From: an uncultured Ruminococcus sp. | GTDB lineage: Bacteria; Bacillota; Clostridia; Oscillospirales; Ruminococcaceae | NCBI GenBank assembly: GCA_900554975.1 | Contig: USJI01000005.1 | Span: forward strand, 1-14,018 | Length of the DNA stretch: 14,018 bases | Reading direction: 5' to 3' | Shown here: in pieces, positions 1 through 5,403 of the stretch | Numbering within the stretch: position 1 is the first letter of the stretch | Layout: each line of letters starts with the position of its first letter | The notes under the pieces: generated by a model | The model's database searches: none | The model's input: the letters and a program-made list of their open reading frames with translations, nothing else | What the model was told of the DNA's origin: nothing | Position numbers and translations under genes: made by a program

Positions 1-129
1 AATAATTATCCATTATTAGTAGATTCAAATAATAATATAATTTGGATACCAAATATCAAAAAAAGTAAATTTTGTAATAAAAAAAGTGAAAACTATGATA
101 TAATAATAAGGTGTTGTTCAAAAGAAATA
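1..129 (+). CDS. Probable 3' end of a TilS-like ORF (partial, runs in from the left edge)
   Basis: Frame 1 is open from the first base, with no stop, straight into the SLOG gene that follows. The reading begins NNYPLLVDSNNNIIWIP and continues through IKKSKF and ENYDIIIR. This resembles the C-terminal tail of tRNA(Ile)-lysidine synthase (TilS), where a 'PLLVD..(G)xIIWIPGI+KS..F' strand pair is followed by a short terminal beta strand. TilS places lysidine at the wobble position of tRNA-Ile(CAU). Only the tail is visible, so the catalytic N-terminus cannot be checked. The stretch is about 17% GC, far below the rest of the window. At that composition 43 codons without a stop would occur by chance only about 1% of the time, which supports real coding. 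No TilS stop codon is present, so it is either fused to the next gene, decayed at its end, or joined by recombination or assembly. Assignment rests on one short motif. Confidence 0.5.
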
Positions 130-714
130 ATGATTAAGGAATTATTAAAAGTGACATATCCAAAAGACAAAACCGTCTGTTTTACAGGACACCGTCCCGA
201 AAAGCTTCCGGGGCTTGAAAATTCCGCTGACCAGCCGCTGAGAATGATAAAAAGTATGCTTTATTTTCAGATTTACAGAGCTGCCGAAAGCGGATACAAA
301 TATTTTATCTCCGGACTTGCAAGGGGAATTGACCTGTGGGCGGCGGAATACGTTTTCGACATAAAAAACCGTTTTCCGGACATAAAGCTTATCTGTGCAA
401 AGCCTTTTGCACAGCATGGCGAAAATTTCAAAGGCGATGATTTATGGTGCCTTTCTGATATTCTGTCAAAGGCGGACGACGTTGTATGTGTTTCAGACAG
501 CTATTCAAAAGACTGCTACAGGCTCAGAAACCAGTATATGGTTGACCGTTCGTCAAGGCTTATAGCCGTTGTTGATAACTTTAAAAGCGGTACGGGACAG
601 ACCATAAATTATGCCAGAAAAATGGGTCTTGAACTCAATATTATCTATGTAAGGGACTATATTCCACAAGGCGGCGGAAAAGCCGCAAAGGACGGTGTTA
701 TCTACATCGACTGA
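130..714 (+). CDS. SLOG / DUF1273 family protein (YpsA-like Rossmann-fold protein)
   Basis: The N-terminal VCFTGHRPEKLPG signature (about residues 16-28) and the SGLARGIDLWAAE loop (61-73) mark the SLOG superfamily, DUF1273/YpsA branch. This fold is related to DprA and to LOG nucleotide-processing proteins and is predicted to bind nucleotides or nucleotide-derived ligands. Further family features are the ADDVVCVSDSYS strand (115-126), the RNQYMVDRSS helix (133-142) and the GT-Q motif near 154-157. The length of 187-194 residues fits the family. The biochemical role is unresolved; B. subtilis YpsA has been linked to cell division and stress. Two starts are possible: ATG 130, with only a distant AAGG, or GTG 151, preceded by AAGGA at 136-140 with a 10-base spacer. 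I consider GTG 151 at least as likely. The frame is also open upstream to base 1, so a fused protein cannot be excluded. Family assignment is firm; function is not. Confidence 0.85.
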   Translation: MIKELLKVTYPKDKTVCFTGHRPEKLPGLENSADQPLRMIKSMLYFQIYRAAESGYKYFISGLARGIDLWAAEYVFDIKNRFPDIKLICAKPFAQHGENFKGDDLWCLSDILSKADDVVCVSDSYSKDCYRLRNQYMVDRSSRLIAVVDNFKSGTGQTINYARKMGLELNIIYVRDYIPQGGGKAAKDGVIYID

Positions 715-739
715 CCGGAGTGCTGAACATTCCGTAAAG

Positions 740-792
740 TTTTCCACAGTTTCAACAGAGTTTTCAACAATCATTGCACACCCTGTTGAAAA
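740..792. repeat. Cluster of four DnaA-box-like 9-mers, two forming an inverted repeat
   Basis: The 132-bp gap before the next gene holds TTTTCCACA at 740-748, GTTTCAACA at 749-757, TTTTCAACA at 761-769 and its inverse complement TGTTGAAAA at 784-792. The first differs from the consensus DnaA box TTATCCACA by one base and the others by two or three. The last two form a perfect 9-bp inverted repeat with a 14-base loop. No T-run follows, so it is not a convincing terminator. It could bind DnaA or another regulator, or be chance in AT-rich sequence. Confidence 0.3.
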
Positions 793-846
793 GGAAGGGA
801 ACAAAAGAGATTTTACAAAACAAATGCGAAAAAGGAGCTTTGAGAA

Positions 847-1911
847 ATGAAAAGAAAAAAATCAGGAAGCGTTGCCATACCGTTTCTGCTGACATTTTTA
901 ATTTCACTTATTATAATCGGCGGTATTGCAATGGTCATTTATGAAAAAATTGACAGAAACGATTCCTCACTTCTCACAATGACAAACGAAGCAGGAACTC
1001 TGACAGCTGAGGACAACCACACAGTTCTGCTGATTTTTGACCTTAGCGATTCGCTTGACGTTTCAGACGACTCGTACAGCGAGGACAGCAGTTCCGATGA
1101 TGAATATACAGACGAAAGCAGCAGCGGGGATTCGGAAACCTATGACTGGGAAACGGACGGAACTGTTCCTGATACCGTTTCTCCTCAGCCGTATACATTT
1201 ATAGTAATGCGTTCACAGCCTGTGGACAAGAAGATTACTTTTATGGGAATCCAGTCGAATATGCTTGTCGGCAGGGATAACAAGCCTGTTGAAGACGTAT
1301 ATCTGAGCGGCGGCGATTCGGAAGTAAAAAGCACTCTTGAATACACACTCGGCATTCAGATAGACAGATACATGAGATTTAATTCTGAAAGCTTCAAAAA
1401 AATCTGCAATATCCTCGGCGGAGCAAACTTTGCAGTCCCGAAGGGAATAAGCGGTCTGCCGCAGTCGGACGGCGAACAGTATCTTTCACCTGAACAGATG
1501 TCAAAGATAATAAGCTACGGCGGATATTCCGGCGGAGAAACACAGCGTATTTCAACCGTTTCATCGCTTATAACAGCAATGGTCAACCAGACAAGCGGCT
1601 CAAGAATTTCAGACAATCTGGACAATGTTTTTGAAACTATTATAAATATGGTGAAAACTGATATTTCTGCGGTTGACTACAGCGACAAGAAATATTCGAT
1701 AAAATTCATGCTCAAATACAGCGATCCGGACGACAGCGAAACACGTTCCACAAGAGCACAGTTTGTAACACCTTACGGAACAGAAAACAAATCCGGCTTT
1801 ATAGTTGACAACTATTTCACAGAGGATATCATGGAATATTTCGATGAATATAATCCTCAGAGCGAAACAAGCCAGCAGGAAACAACAGCGGAGAAAACAG
1901 AAAATGAATAA
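847..1911 (+). CDS. Membrane-anchored LytR-CpsA-Psr (LCP)-like protein, probably catalytically degenerate
   Basis: A short basic N-terminus is followed by one membrane span (about residues 11-32), so the bulk lies outside the cell. The strand HTVLLIFDLSD (58-68) precedes a Ser/Asp/Glu-rich insert (about 69-113). The domain resumes with PYTFIVMRSQPVDKKITFMGIQSNMLV (115-141) and has a recognisable LCP core: VKSTLEYTLGIQIDRYMRFNSESFKKICNILGGANFAVP (160-198), then GEQYLSPEQMSKII (209-222). LCP enzymes transfer glycopolymers such as teichoic acids from polyprenyl phosphate to peptidoglycan. Here the usual 'IPRDT' strand reads GIQSNML and the R-x-R after the 'LNGEQAL' helix is missing, so the phosphate-binding arginines appear absent. 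The C-terminus (about 337-354) is a polar Gln/Thr/Glu tail. ATG 847 has AGGAG nine bases upstream. Its stop overlaps the start of tatD by 8 bases, suggesting co-transcription. Fold assignment is by eye, and a non-enzymatic wall role is inference. Confidence 0.6.
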   Translation: MKRKKSGSVAIPFLLTFLISLIIIGGIAMVIYEKIDRNDSSLLTMTNEAGTLTAEDNHTVLLIFDLSDSLDVSDDSYSEDSSSDDEYTDESSSGDSETYDWETDGTVPDTVSPQPYTFIVMRSQPVDKKITFMGIQSNMLVGRDNKPVEDVYLSGGDSEVKSTLEYTLGIQIDRYMRFNSESFKKICNILGGANFAVPKGISGLPQSDGEQYLSPEQMSKIISYGGYSGGETQRISTVSSLITAMVNQTSGSRISDNLDNVFETIINMVKTDISAVDYSDKKYSIKFMLKYSDPDDSETRSTRAQFVTPYGTENKSGFIVDNYFTEDIMEYFDEYNPQSETSQQETTAEKTENE

Positions 1912-2683
1912 TATTTTTGATTCACATGGGCATTATACGGAATCTGCATTTGATGACGACAGGCAGATTCTATTGAACTCACTTCCCGAAAAGGGAGTAA
2001 AAAATATCGTAACCGTTGCGGCGGCTATGGAAGACTGCCCGAAAATACTGAAACTTGTTTCGGAGTATGACTATATTTATGGTGCTCTGGGTGTTCATCC
2101 TGAGGCTGTGGACTACACTCCGGAAAATTATCTTTCAGAACTTGAAGAGTATATAAAATCCTCCGAAAAAATAAAGGCTCTGGGGGAAATCGGTCTTGAC
2201 TATCATTATGAAAACTACTCCCGTGAAAAGCAGATAAAGCTTTTTAAGGAACAGCTTGAACTTGCACAGAAACTTGAACTTCCTGTTATAATCCACTCAC
2301 GAAATGCAACTGAGGACACTATGGAAATTCTGAGGGAATACAAGCCTTCCGGCGTTGTGCATTGTTTCAGCGGAAGTGCGGAAACCGCCAGGGAGGTTAT
2401 CGGGCTCGGTATGTATATAAGCTTTACAGGTGTCCTGACTTTTAAAAATGCCAAAAAGGCACTCAAAGCACTTGCGGAAGTTCCGCTGGACAGGCTTATG
2501 CTTGAAACAGACTGTCCTTATATGGCACCTGAACCTTTCAGAGGTCAGCGGTGTGACAGTTCCATGATAGACAGGATAGCCGCCAGGGCAGGAGAAATAA
2601 AGGGAAAAACTGCACAGGAAATGCTTGACATAACCTGTGCAAACGCTGAAAGATTTTTCGGAATCACAGCTGCGGAGAACTGA
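1904..2683 (+). CDS. tatD: TatD family metal-dependent hydrolase (putative DNase)
   Basis: A 259-residue TIM-barrel amidohydrolase-type protein, the usual size for TatD. Metal ligands are visible in order: DSHGH with His8 and His10, Glu95 in GEIGLDYHYE, His131 in LPVIIHSR, His153 in GVVHCFSGS, and Asp203 in LMLETDCPYMAPEPFRG. TatD enzymes are cytoplasmic Mg/Mn-dependent nucleases with 3'-exonuclease or AP-site activity implicated in DNA repair and DNA/RNA turnover. The open frame extends upstream to an ATG at 1805, but that extension lies inside the LCP-like gene in another frame and has no family similarity. ATG 1904 begins exactly at the conserved N-terminus and has GGAG at 1890-1893, so I choose it. 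The start overlaps the upstream stop by 8 bases, and the downstream lysozyme begins within a few bases of this stop, so the three are likely one operon. The exact substrate in this organism is unknown. Confidence 0.9.
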   Translation: MNNIFDSHGHYTESAFDDDRQILLNSLPEKGVKNIVTVAAAMEDCPKILKLVSEYDYIYGALGVHPEAVDYTPENYLSELEEYIKSSEKIKALGEIGLDYHYENYSREKQIKLFKEQLELAQKLELPVIIHSRNATEDTMEILREYKPSGVVHCFSGSAETAREVIGLGMYISFTGVLTFKNAKKALKALAEVPLDRLMLETDCPYMAPEPFRGQRCDSSMIDRIAARAGEIKGKTAQEMLDITCANAERFFGITAAEN

Positions 2684-2687
2684 AAGC

Positions 2688-3422
2688 TTGAAACTGAGAT
2701 ATAAAATTTTAATTGCTGTTTCAGCCGTTGTAATACTTTTATATGTTTTCGGGGTATTGTGGTATAACGGTATCATCTGGCTGAACACTCCGTCAAAAAG
2801 CAAATACCCGGTAAGGGGTGTTGACGTTTCATCTTATCAGGGGGAGATTGACTGGGAAACGCTCAGCAGACAGGGCATTGATTTCGCATTTATAAAAGCT
2901 ACTGAGGGAAGCGGCTATGCAGACACATATTTCAGGAACAATTATAAAAATGCCGCTGATACTGATATAAGAATCGGTGCTTACCACTTTTTCAGTTTTG
3001 ACAGTCCCGGAAAGACGCAGGCTGAAAATTTTATAAGGACTGTTCCCGTAACCGACAATATGCTTCCACCCGTCATAGATCTTGAATATTACGGCGAACA
3101 TGGCGTGAATCCCCCCGACAAGGAGGAAACAAGGGAAAACCTAAAGGAAATGTCCGACCTCCTGTATGAGCATTATGGTATGCGGCCGATAATCTATGTT
3201 ACGGATATAACGTATGAACGGTATATAAAAGGATTTTTTCAGGACAATGATATATGGTACAGAAGCATCTTCAGAACGGCAAAGCTTTCTGACGGACGGC
3301 AGTGGACATTCTGGCAGTACTGCAACAGAGGAAGGCTCAAAGGCTATGAGGGTGCGGAACAGTATATAGACCTGAATGTTTTCAACGGCAGCAAAGAAGA
3401 TTTTGAAAAGTATGCAGGATAA
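2688..3422 (+). CDS. Membrane-anchored GH25 muramidase (lysozyme), probable TTG start
   Basis: From TTG 2688 the protein is 244 residues: a short basic N-terminus, a membrane span at about 7-25, then a GH25 domain. GH25 hallmarks are GVDVSSYQGEIDW with Asp46, FAFIKATEG (66-74), GAYHFF (97-102), and PPVIDLEYYG with the catalytic pair Asp131 and Glu133; a DxWxxS-like region and WTFWQYCNRG follow. The family cleaves the MurNAc-GlcNAc beta-1,4 bond of peptidoglycan. The uncleaved anchor suggests an extracytoplasmic, membrane-tethered enzyme for wall remodelling rather than a secreted one. The only upstream ATG (2637) would overlap tatD by 47 bases and add residues with no family similarity. TTG 2688 lies 4 bases after the tatD stop with GGAG at 2673-2676, so I prefer it. 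It sits next to the LCP-like gene, consistent with a cell-envelope cluster. Family call is firm; start is moderate. Confidence 0.88.
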   Translation: MKLRYKILIAVSAVVILLYVFGVLWYNGIIWLNTPSKSKYPVRGVDVSSYQGEIDWETLSRQGIDFAFIKATEGSGYADTYFRNNYKNAADTDIRIGAYHFFSFDSPGKTQAENFIRTVPVTDNMLPPVIDLEYYGEHGVNPPDKEETRENLKEMSDLLYEHYGMRPIIYVTDITYERYIKGFFQDNDIWYRSIFRTAKLSDGRQWTFWQYCNRGRLKGYEGAEQYIDLNVFNGSKEDFEKYAG

Positions 3423-3436
3423 TCAAAAAAGAAAAA

Positions 3437-3477
3437 TGTCAAGAGTTCTTGACATCACTGTTAAATTTATATATAAT
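3437..3477 (+). promoter_or_regulatory. Consensus promoter with inverted repeat over the -35 box
   Basis: TTGACA (3449-3454) and TATAAT (3472-3477) are both perfect consensus with a 17-base spacer, placing the start near 3484. The -35 box is the right half of an 8-bp inverted repeat, TGTCAAGA/TCTTGACA (3437-3454, 2-base centre). This geometry suits a repressor operator blocking RNA polymerase, but the regulator is not identifiable here. It serves the solute-binding lipoprotein gene at 3526. Confidence 0.75.
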
Positions 3478-3525
3478 TAAAAAGAAACAAAACGAATCCG
3501 AAAAGACATAAAAAGGAGATTCACA

Positions 3526-4914
3526 ATGAAGTTAAAAAGATTTCTGACGGCTCTTGCCGCAATGACAATGCTCATGACAGCTTTTACGGGCTGTAATAAA
3601 GATAATGACAGCAGTCCTTCCGAAAGCAGTTCCTCACAGGCTGACGAAACGCAGTCATCAGAGGAATCAGCATCAGGTGATTCAGATGTAAGCGGACAGA
3701 CAATTTACTGGCTTTCCGACTACGACCTCAATCCTGACGCAGGACAGGACAGAAGTATCGCTCTTACACTTTTCGAGGACGTTTACGGCGGAAAGATAGA
3801 ATGGGTTCCGACAACACAGGAAACAAAATATGATGACCTTGCAAACAGAATTCTGGGCGGAGATCCGGTTGACATGATCGACTATGACCCTGCCGCTTTT
3901 CCGGGTGCTGTTGCTGACCAGTATCAGCCGCTTGATGATTTTATAGATTTCAGCGACGAACTCTGGACTGACACAAAAGACCTCGCTGACAGAATGGCTG
4001 TTGACGGAAAACACTATATTGTGCCTGTCGGCATAAACAATCCAGTATGCCTTATATACAGCAGAACCATGATAAAGGACGAAAAACTTGACGACCCGTA
4101 TGAACTCTACAAAAAGGGCGAATGGAATTACGACAAGTTCCTTTCCATGATGAAAACATTTACCGAAAACGGTGACAGCAGATACGGCTGTACAGGCTGG
4201 ATAGGAAGTCCGCTGGTGCAGTCATCAGGACAGCCTTTCGTTTCCTTTGACGGCAAGACATACACCAACAATATCATGAGCCCTGAAATTGAAAAGGCTG
4301 AGGGCGTTCTTGAAGAAATCGGAACAGACAATCTGTTCAATGCATCATGGAACAGCTATTTCCCTGATGATGATTCAACCCTTTTCTTCGGAATGACTTT
4401 GCAGAGTCTTGCAGAATCAAATGCCAAAAATGAAGACGGGGATCTGTTCTTTGTACCATTCCCGAAATCATCTGAATCAGACAGCTATTACCTTACAGGT
4501 GATATAAGTGCGAAAATGCTTGCTGCAAATTCCGACAAGGGCAAGGCTGTGGCTGCTTATCTGACATGTGAGCGTATTGCCCGTACAGAGGACAAGTACA
4601 AAGAAGCTGAAAAGAAACAGGCTCTTGTAAAGGAAGCTGATTACGGCGATGACAAGGGAAGCTTTATTACTGAGGAACAGTATGACTTCTGGCAGGAAAT
4701 AACCGACCTTAAAACTGTCACACCGATGTTTGACTACGGCTGCGGCATGGGTACAAAAATGTACTCCGAAACCTATGATTATTCCACAAGAGGAATTATA
4801 AACAATCTGAGCGATGCTCTCATTTCCGAACATGAAGGTTCACCGTCCACATGGGCAGAACTTCGTGACGAATGGAAAGCTGACATCGACAAGGAAATCA
4901 AAAAATACAATTAA
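3526..4914 (+). CDS. Extracellular solute-binding lipoprotein of an ABC transporter (family 1 type)
   Basis: A 462-residue exported lipoprotein. The signal peptide (residues 1-22, KR then hydrophobic core) ends in lipobox AFTGC with Cys23 as the lipidated residue. It is followed by a Ser/Asp/Glu-rich tether to about 55 and a mature domain starting at TIYWLSDYDLNPDAG. The layout (LANRILGGDPVDMIDYDPAAFPG, the hinge-like HYIVPVGINNPVCLIYSR, EWNYDKFLSMMKTFTENG and a conserved C-terminal helix) matches family 1 extracellular solute-binding proteins, which usually bind sugars or oligosaccharides. ATG 3526 has AGGAG at 3514-3518. It has its own promoter with a putative operator and its own terminator, so it is a single-gene unit. 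No permease or ATPase gene is nearby, so it must work with components encoded elsewhere or act as a sensor. The ligand cannot be read from sequence. Confidence 0.85.
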   Translation: MKLKRFLTALAAMTMLMTAFTGCNKDNDSSPSESSSSQADETQSSEESASGDSDVSGQTIYWLSDYDLNPDAGQDRSIALTLFEDVYGGKIEWVPTTQETKYDDLANRILGGDPVDMIDYDPAAFPGAVADQYQPLDDFIDFSDELWTDTKDLADRMAVDGKHYIVPVGINNPVCLIYSRTMIKDEKLDDPYELYKKGEWNYDKFLSMMKTFTENGDSRYGCTGWIGSPLVQSSGQPFVSFDGKTYTNNIMSPEIEKAEGVLEEIGTDNLFNASWNSYFPDDDSTLFFGMTLQSLAESNAKNEDGDLFFVPFPKSSESDSYYLTGDISAKMLAANSDKGKAVAAYLTCERIARTEDKYKEAEKKQALVKEADYGDDKGSFITEEQYDFWQEITDLKTVTPMFDYGCGMGTKMYSETYDYSTRGIINNLSDALISEHEGSPSTWAELRDEWKADIDKEIKKYN

Positions 4915-4917
4915 AAT

Positions 4918-4947
4918 AAAAGCGTCCGTAAAGGGCGCTTTTATTAT
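4918..4947 (+). terminator. Intrinsic terminator of the solute-binding protein gene
   Basis: A 10-bp stem, AAAAGCGTCC (4918-4927) with GGGCGCTTTT (4933-4942) containing one G-U pair, closes a 5-base loop and runs into TTTTATTAT. It starts 3 bases after the stop codon and separates this gene from the small toxin unit. Confidence 0.85.
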
Positions 4948-4952
4948 GCATA

Positions 4953-4981
4953 TTGACAAATAATTACATATAATATATAAT
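4953..4981 (+). promoter_or_regulatory. Consensus promoter of the small toxin gene
   Basis: TTGACA (4953-4958) and TATAAT (4976-4981) are perfect consensus with a 17-base spacer, giving a predicted start near 4988 and a leader of about 55 bases. A second TATAAT at 4969-4974 is too close to this -35 box to be used with it. A perfect promoter just before a 31-codon gene is typical of type I toxin loci, where translation rather than transcription is restrained. Confidence 0.8.
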
Positions 4982-4990
4982 TTTATACGG

Positions 4991-5042
4991 CATACCTTAA
5001 ACGGTAGGCGGTCAATTCCTGCTTCCGGAAGGAAGTGATTAT
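4991..5042 (+). promoter_or_regulatory. Structured toxin mRNA leader with occludable ribosome binding site
   Basis: The Shine-Dalgarno AAGGAAGTGAT (5029-5039) is nearly a full match to 16S rRNA, four bases before ATG 5043. Bases TTCC at 5016-5019 can pair with GGAA at 5031-5034, and TTCCGGAA at 5023-5030 is self-complementary, so local folding can hide the site. CATACC (4991-4996) and TAGGCGGTC (5005-5013) can pair with GGTATG (5208-5213) and GACCGTCTA (5197-5205) in the 3' region of the same transcript. Such 5'-3' pairing is known to keep type I toxin mRNAs inactive. Structures were found by eye, not folded. Confidence 0.6.
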
Positions 5043-5138
5043 ATGAACTATGTAACATGGACCGACTTAATCCAGTGCGGAATATTTCTCACAGGTTATA
5101 CTGCGATTCTTATTACTATCTTATATAAAAGGAAATAA
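5043..5138 (+). CDS. Small hydrophobic membrane peptide, putative type I (holin-like) toxin
   Basis: A 31-codon gene, ATG 5043 to TAA 5136. The peptide begins MNYVTWTDLIQ, has one hydrophobic span at about residues 9-28 (IQCGIFLTGYTAILITILY) and ends in the basic tail KRK. This plan, a short polar aromatic/acidic N-terminus, one span and a Lys/Arg tail, matches the small holin-like or TxpA/BsrG-type toxins of Firmicutes, which insert in the membrane and depolarise it when overproduced. Support comes from the context: its own consensus promoter, a strong foldable Shine-Dalgarno, a terminator overlapping its stop codon, and an opposing promoter on the - strand. At this size it is easily missed by gene finders. 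The family link is by architecture and remembered similarity, not a search. A small non-toxic membrane regulator is the main alternative. Confidence 0.72.
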   Translation: MNYVTWTDLIQCGIFLTGYTAILITILYKRK

Positions 5139-5220
5139 CCGCCCACAGCGACCAAACTAAAGCGGTTATTTTTAATATAAACTGTTTTTTGGAAGCGACC
5201 GTCTATCGGTATGCTCCTTT
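5125..5220 (-). ncRNA. Putative antisense antitoxin RNA
   Basis: A consensus promoter on the - strand (5227-5255) would start an RNA near 5220 that reads back over the 3' end of the toxin transcript. The 27-base hairpin (5191-5217) would be its 5' structure. The perfect 10-bp stem 5133-5142/5162-5171, followed on the - strand by TTTCCTTTTAT, would be its terminator, giving about 95 nt. It would be complementary to the last toxin codons, the stop and the 3' region, as in the TxpA/RatA layout. It also carries a near copy of the toxin leader elements CATACC and TAG(A)CGGTC. Ends are predicted, not observed. Confidence 0.65.
5133..5173. terminator. Bidirectional terminator overlapping the toxin stop codon
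   Basis: AAATAACCGC (5133-5142) and GCGGTTATTT (5162-5171) form a perfect 10-bp stem around a 19-base loop. On the + strand it ends in TTATTTTTAA. On the - strand it is followed by TTTCCTTTTAT. It can therefore end the toxin mRNA and the opposing RNA, and the toxin stop codon (5136-5138) lies within the stem. Confidence 0.7.
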
Positions 5221-5223
5221 TTT
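5191..5223 (+). terminator. Second + strand terminator / shared hairpin of the toxin locus
   Basis: GGAAGCGACCG (5191-5201) folds with CGGTATGCTCC (5207-5217) around TCTAT, with one single-base bulge on each side, and is followed by six T residues (5218-5223). It would stop toxin mRNA that passes the first hairpin. On the - strand the same sequence forms the 5' hairpin of the antisense RNA, where contact with the target could begin. Confidence 0.65.
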
Positions 5224-5226
5224 ATT

Positions 5227-5255
5227 ATTATACAACAGCTCTGAAATTATGTCAA
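5227..5255 (-). promoter_or_regulatory. Consensus - strand promoter of the putative antitoxin RNA
   Basis: Read on the - strand, TTGACA (complement of 5250-5255) and TATAAT (complement of 5227-5232) are both perfect consensus with a 17-base spacer, giving a start near 5220. No coding region follows on the - strand, so a small antisense RNA is the natural product. Confidence 0.78.
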
Positions 5256-5300
5256 CCCCTTTAAAATTTGCCTGTTTTGCGGAAAAATTCGTATAATCAC

Positions 5301-5329
5301 TTGATTTTTTCAGCTGAACGTGATATAAT
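5301..5329 (+). promoter_or_regulatory. Promoter of the rimP-nusA-infB operon, extended -10
   Basis: TTGATT (5301-5306), a 17-base spacer and TATAAT (5324-5329) preceded by TGA make an extended -10 promoter. The predicted start is near 5336, giving a leader of about 68 bases before rimP. Confidence 0.75.
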
Positions 5330-5355
5330 ATTTTATAGTAAGTATAAAGTAAGCT

Positions 5356-5385
5356 AAAGACCGGAAATTTCCGGTCTTTCTTATG
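5356..5385 (+). promoter_or_regulatory. rimP leader palindrome, possible attenuator
   Basis: Bases 5356-5379 are a perfect 24-base palindrome. In RNA this is a 9-bp stem, AAAGACCGG with CCGGTCTTT, around AAATTT. It is followed by CTTATGTAT, a weak U-tract, and begins about 20 bases into the leader. A hairpin with a poor U-tract just before the nusA operon suits a NusA-dependent attenuator. Autoregulation of nusA by attenuation is reported for Bacillus subtilis; that it happens here is inference. A dyad bound by a DNA-binding protein is an alternative. Confidence 0.5.
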
Positions 5386-5403
5386 TATATGGGAGATAGA
5401 GCT

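Noticed and set aside
2297..2803. 168-codon - strand ORF opposite tatD and the lysozyme gene
   Set aside because: It overlaps two well-supported genes, has no recognisable motifs and no ribosome site; it is a shadow of + strand coding.
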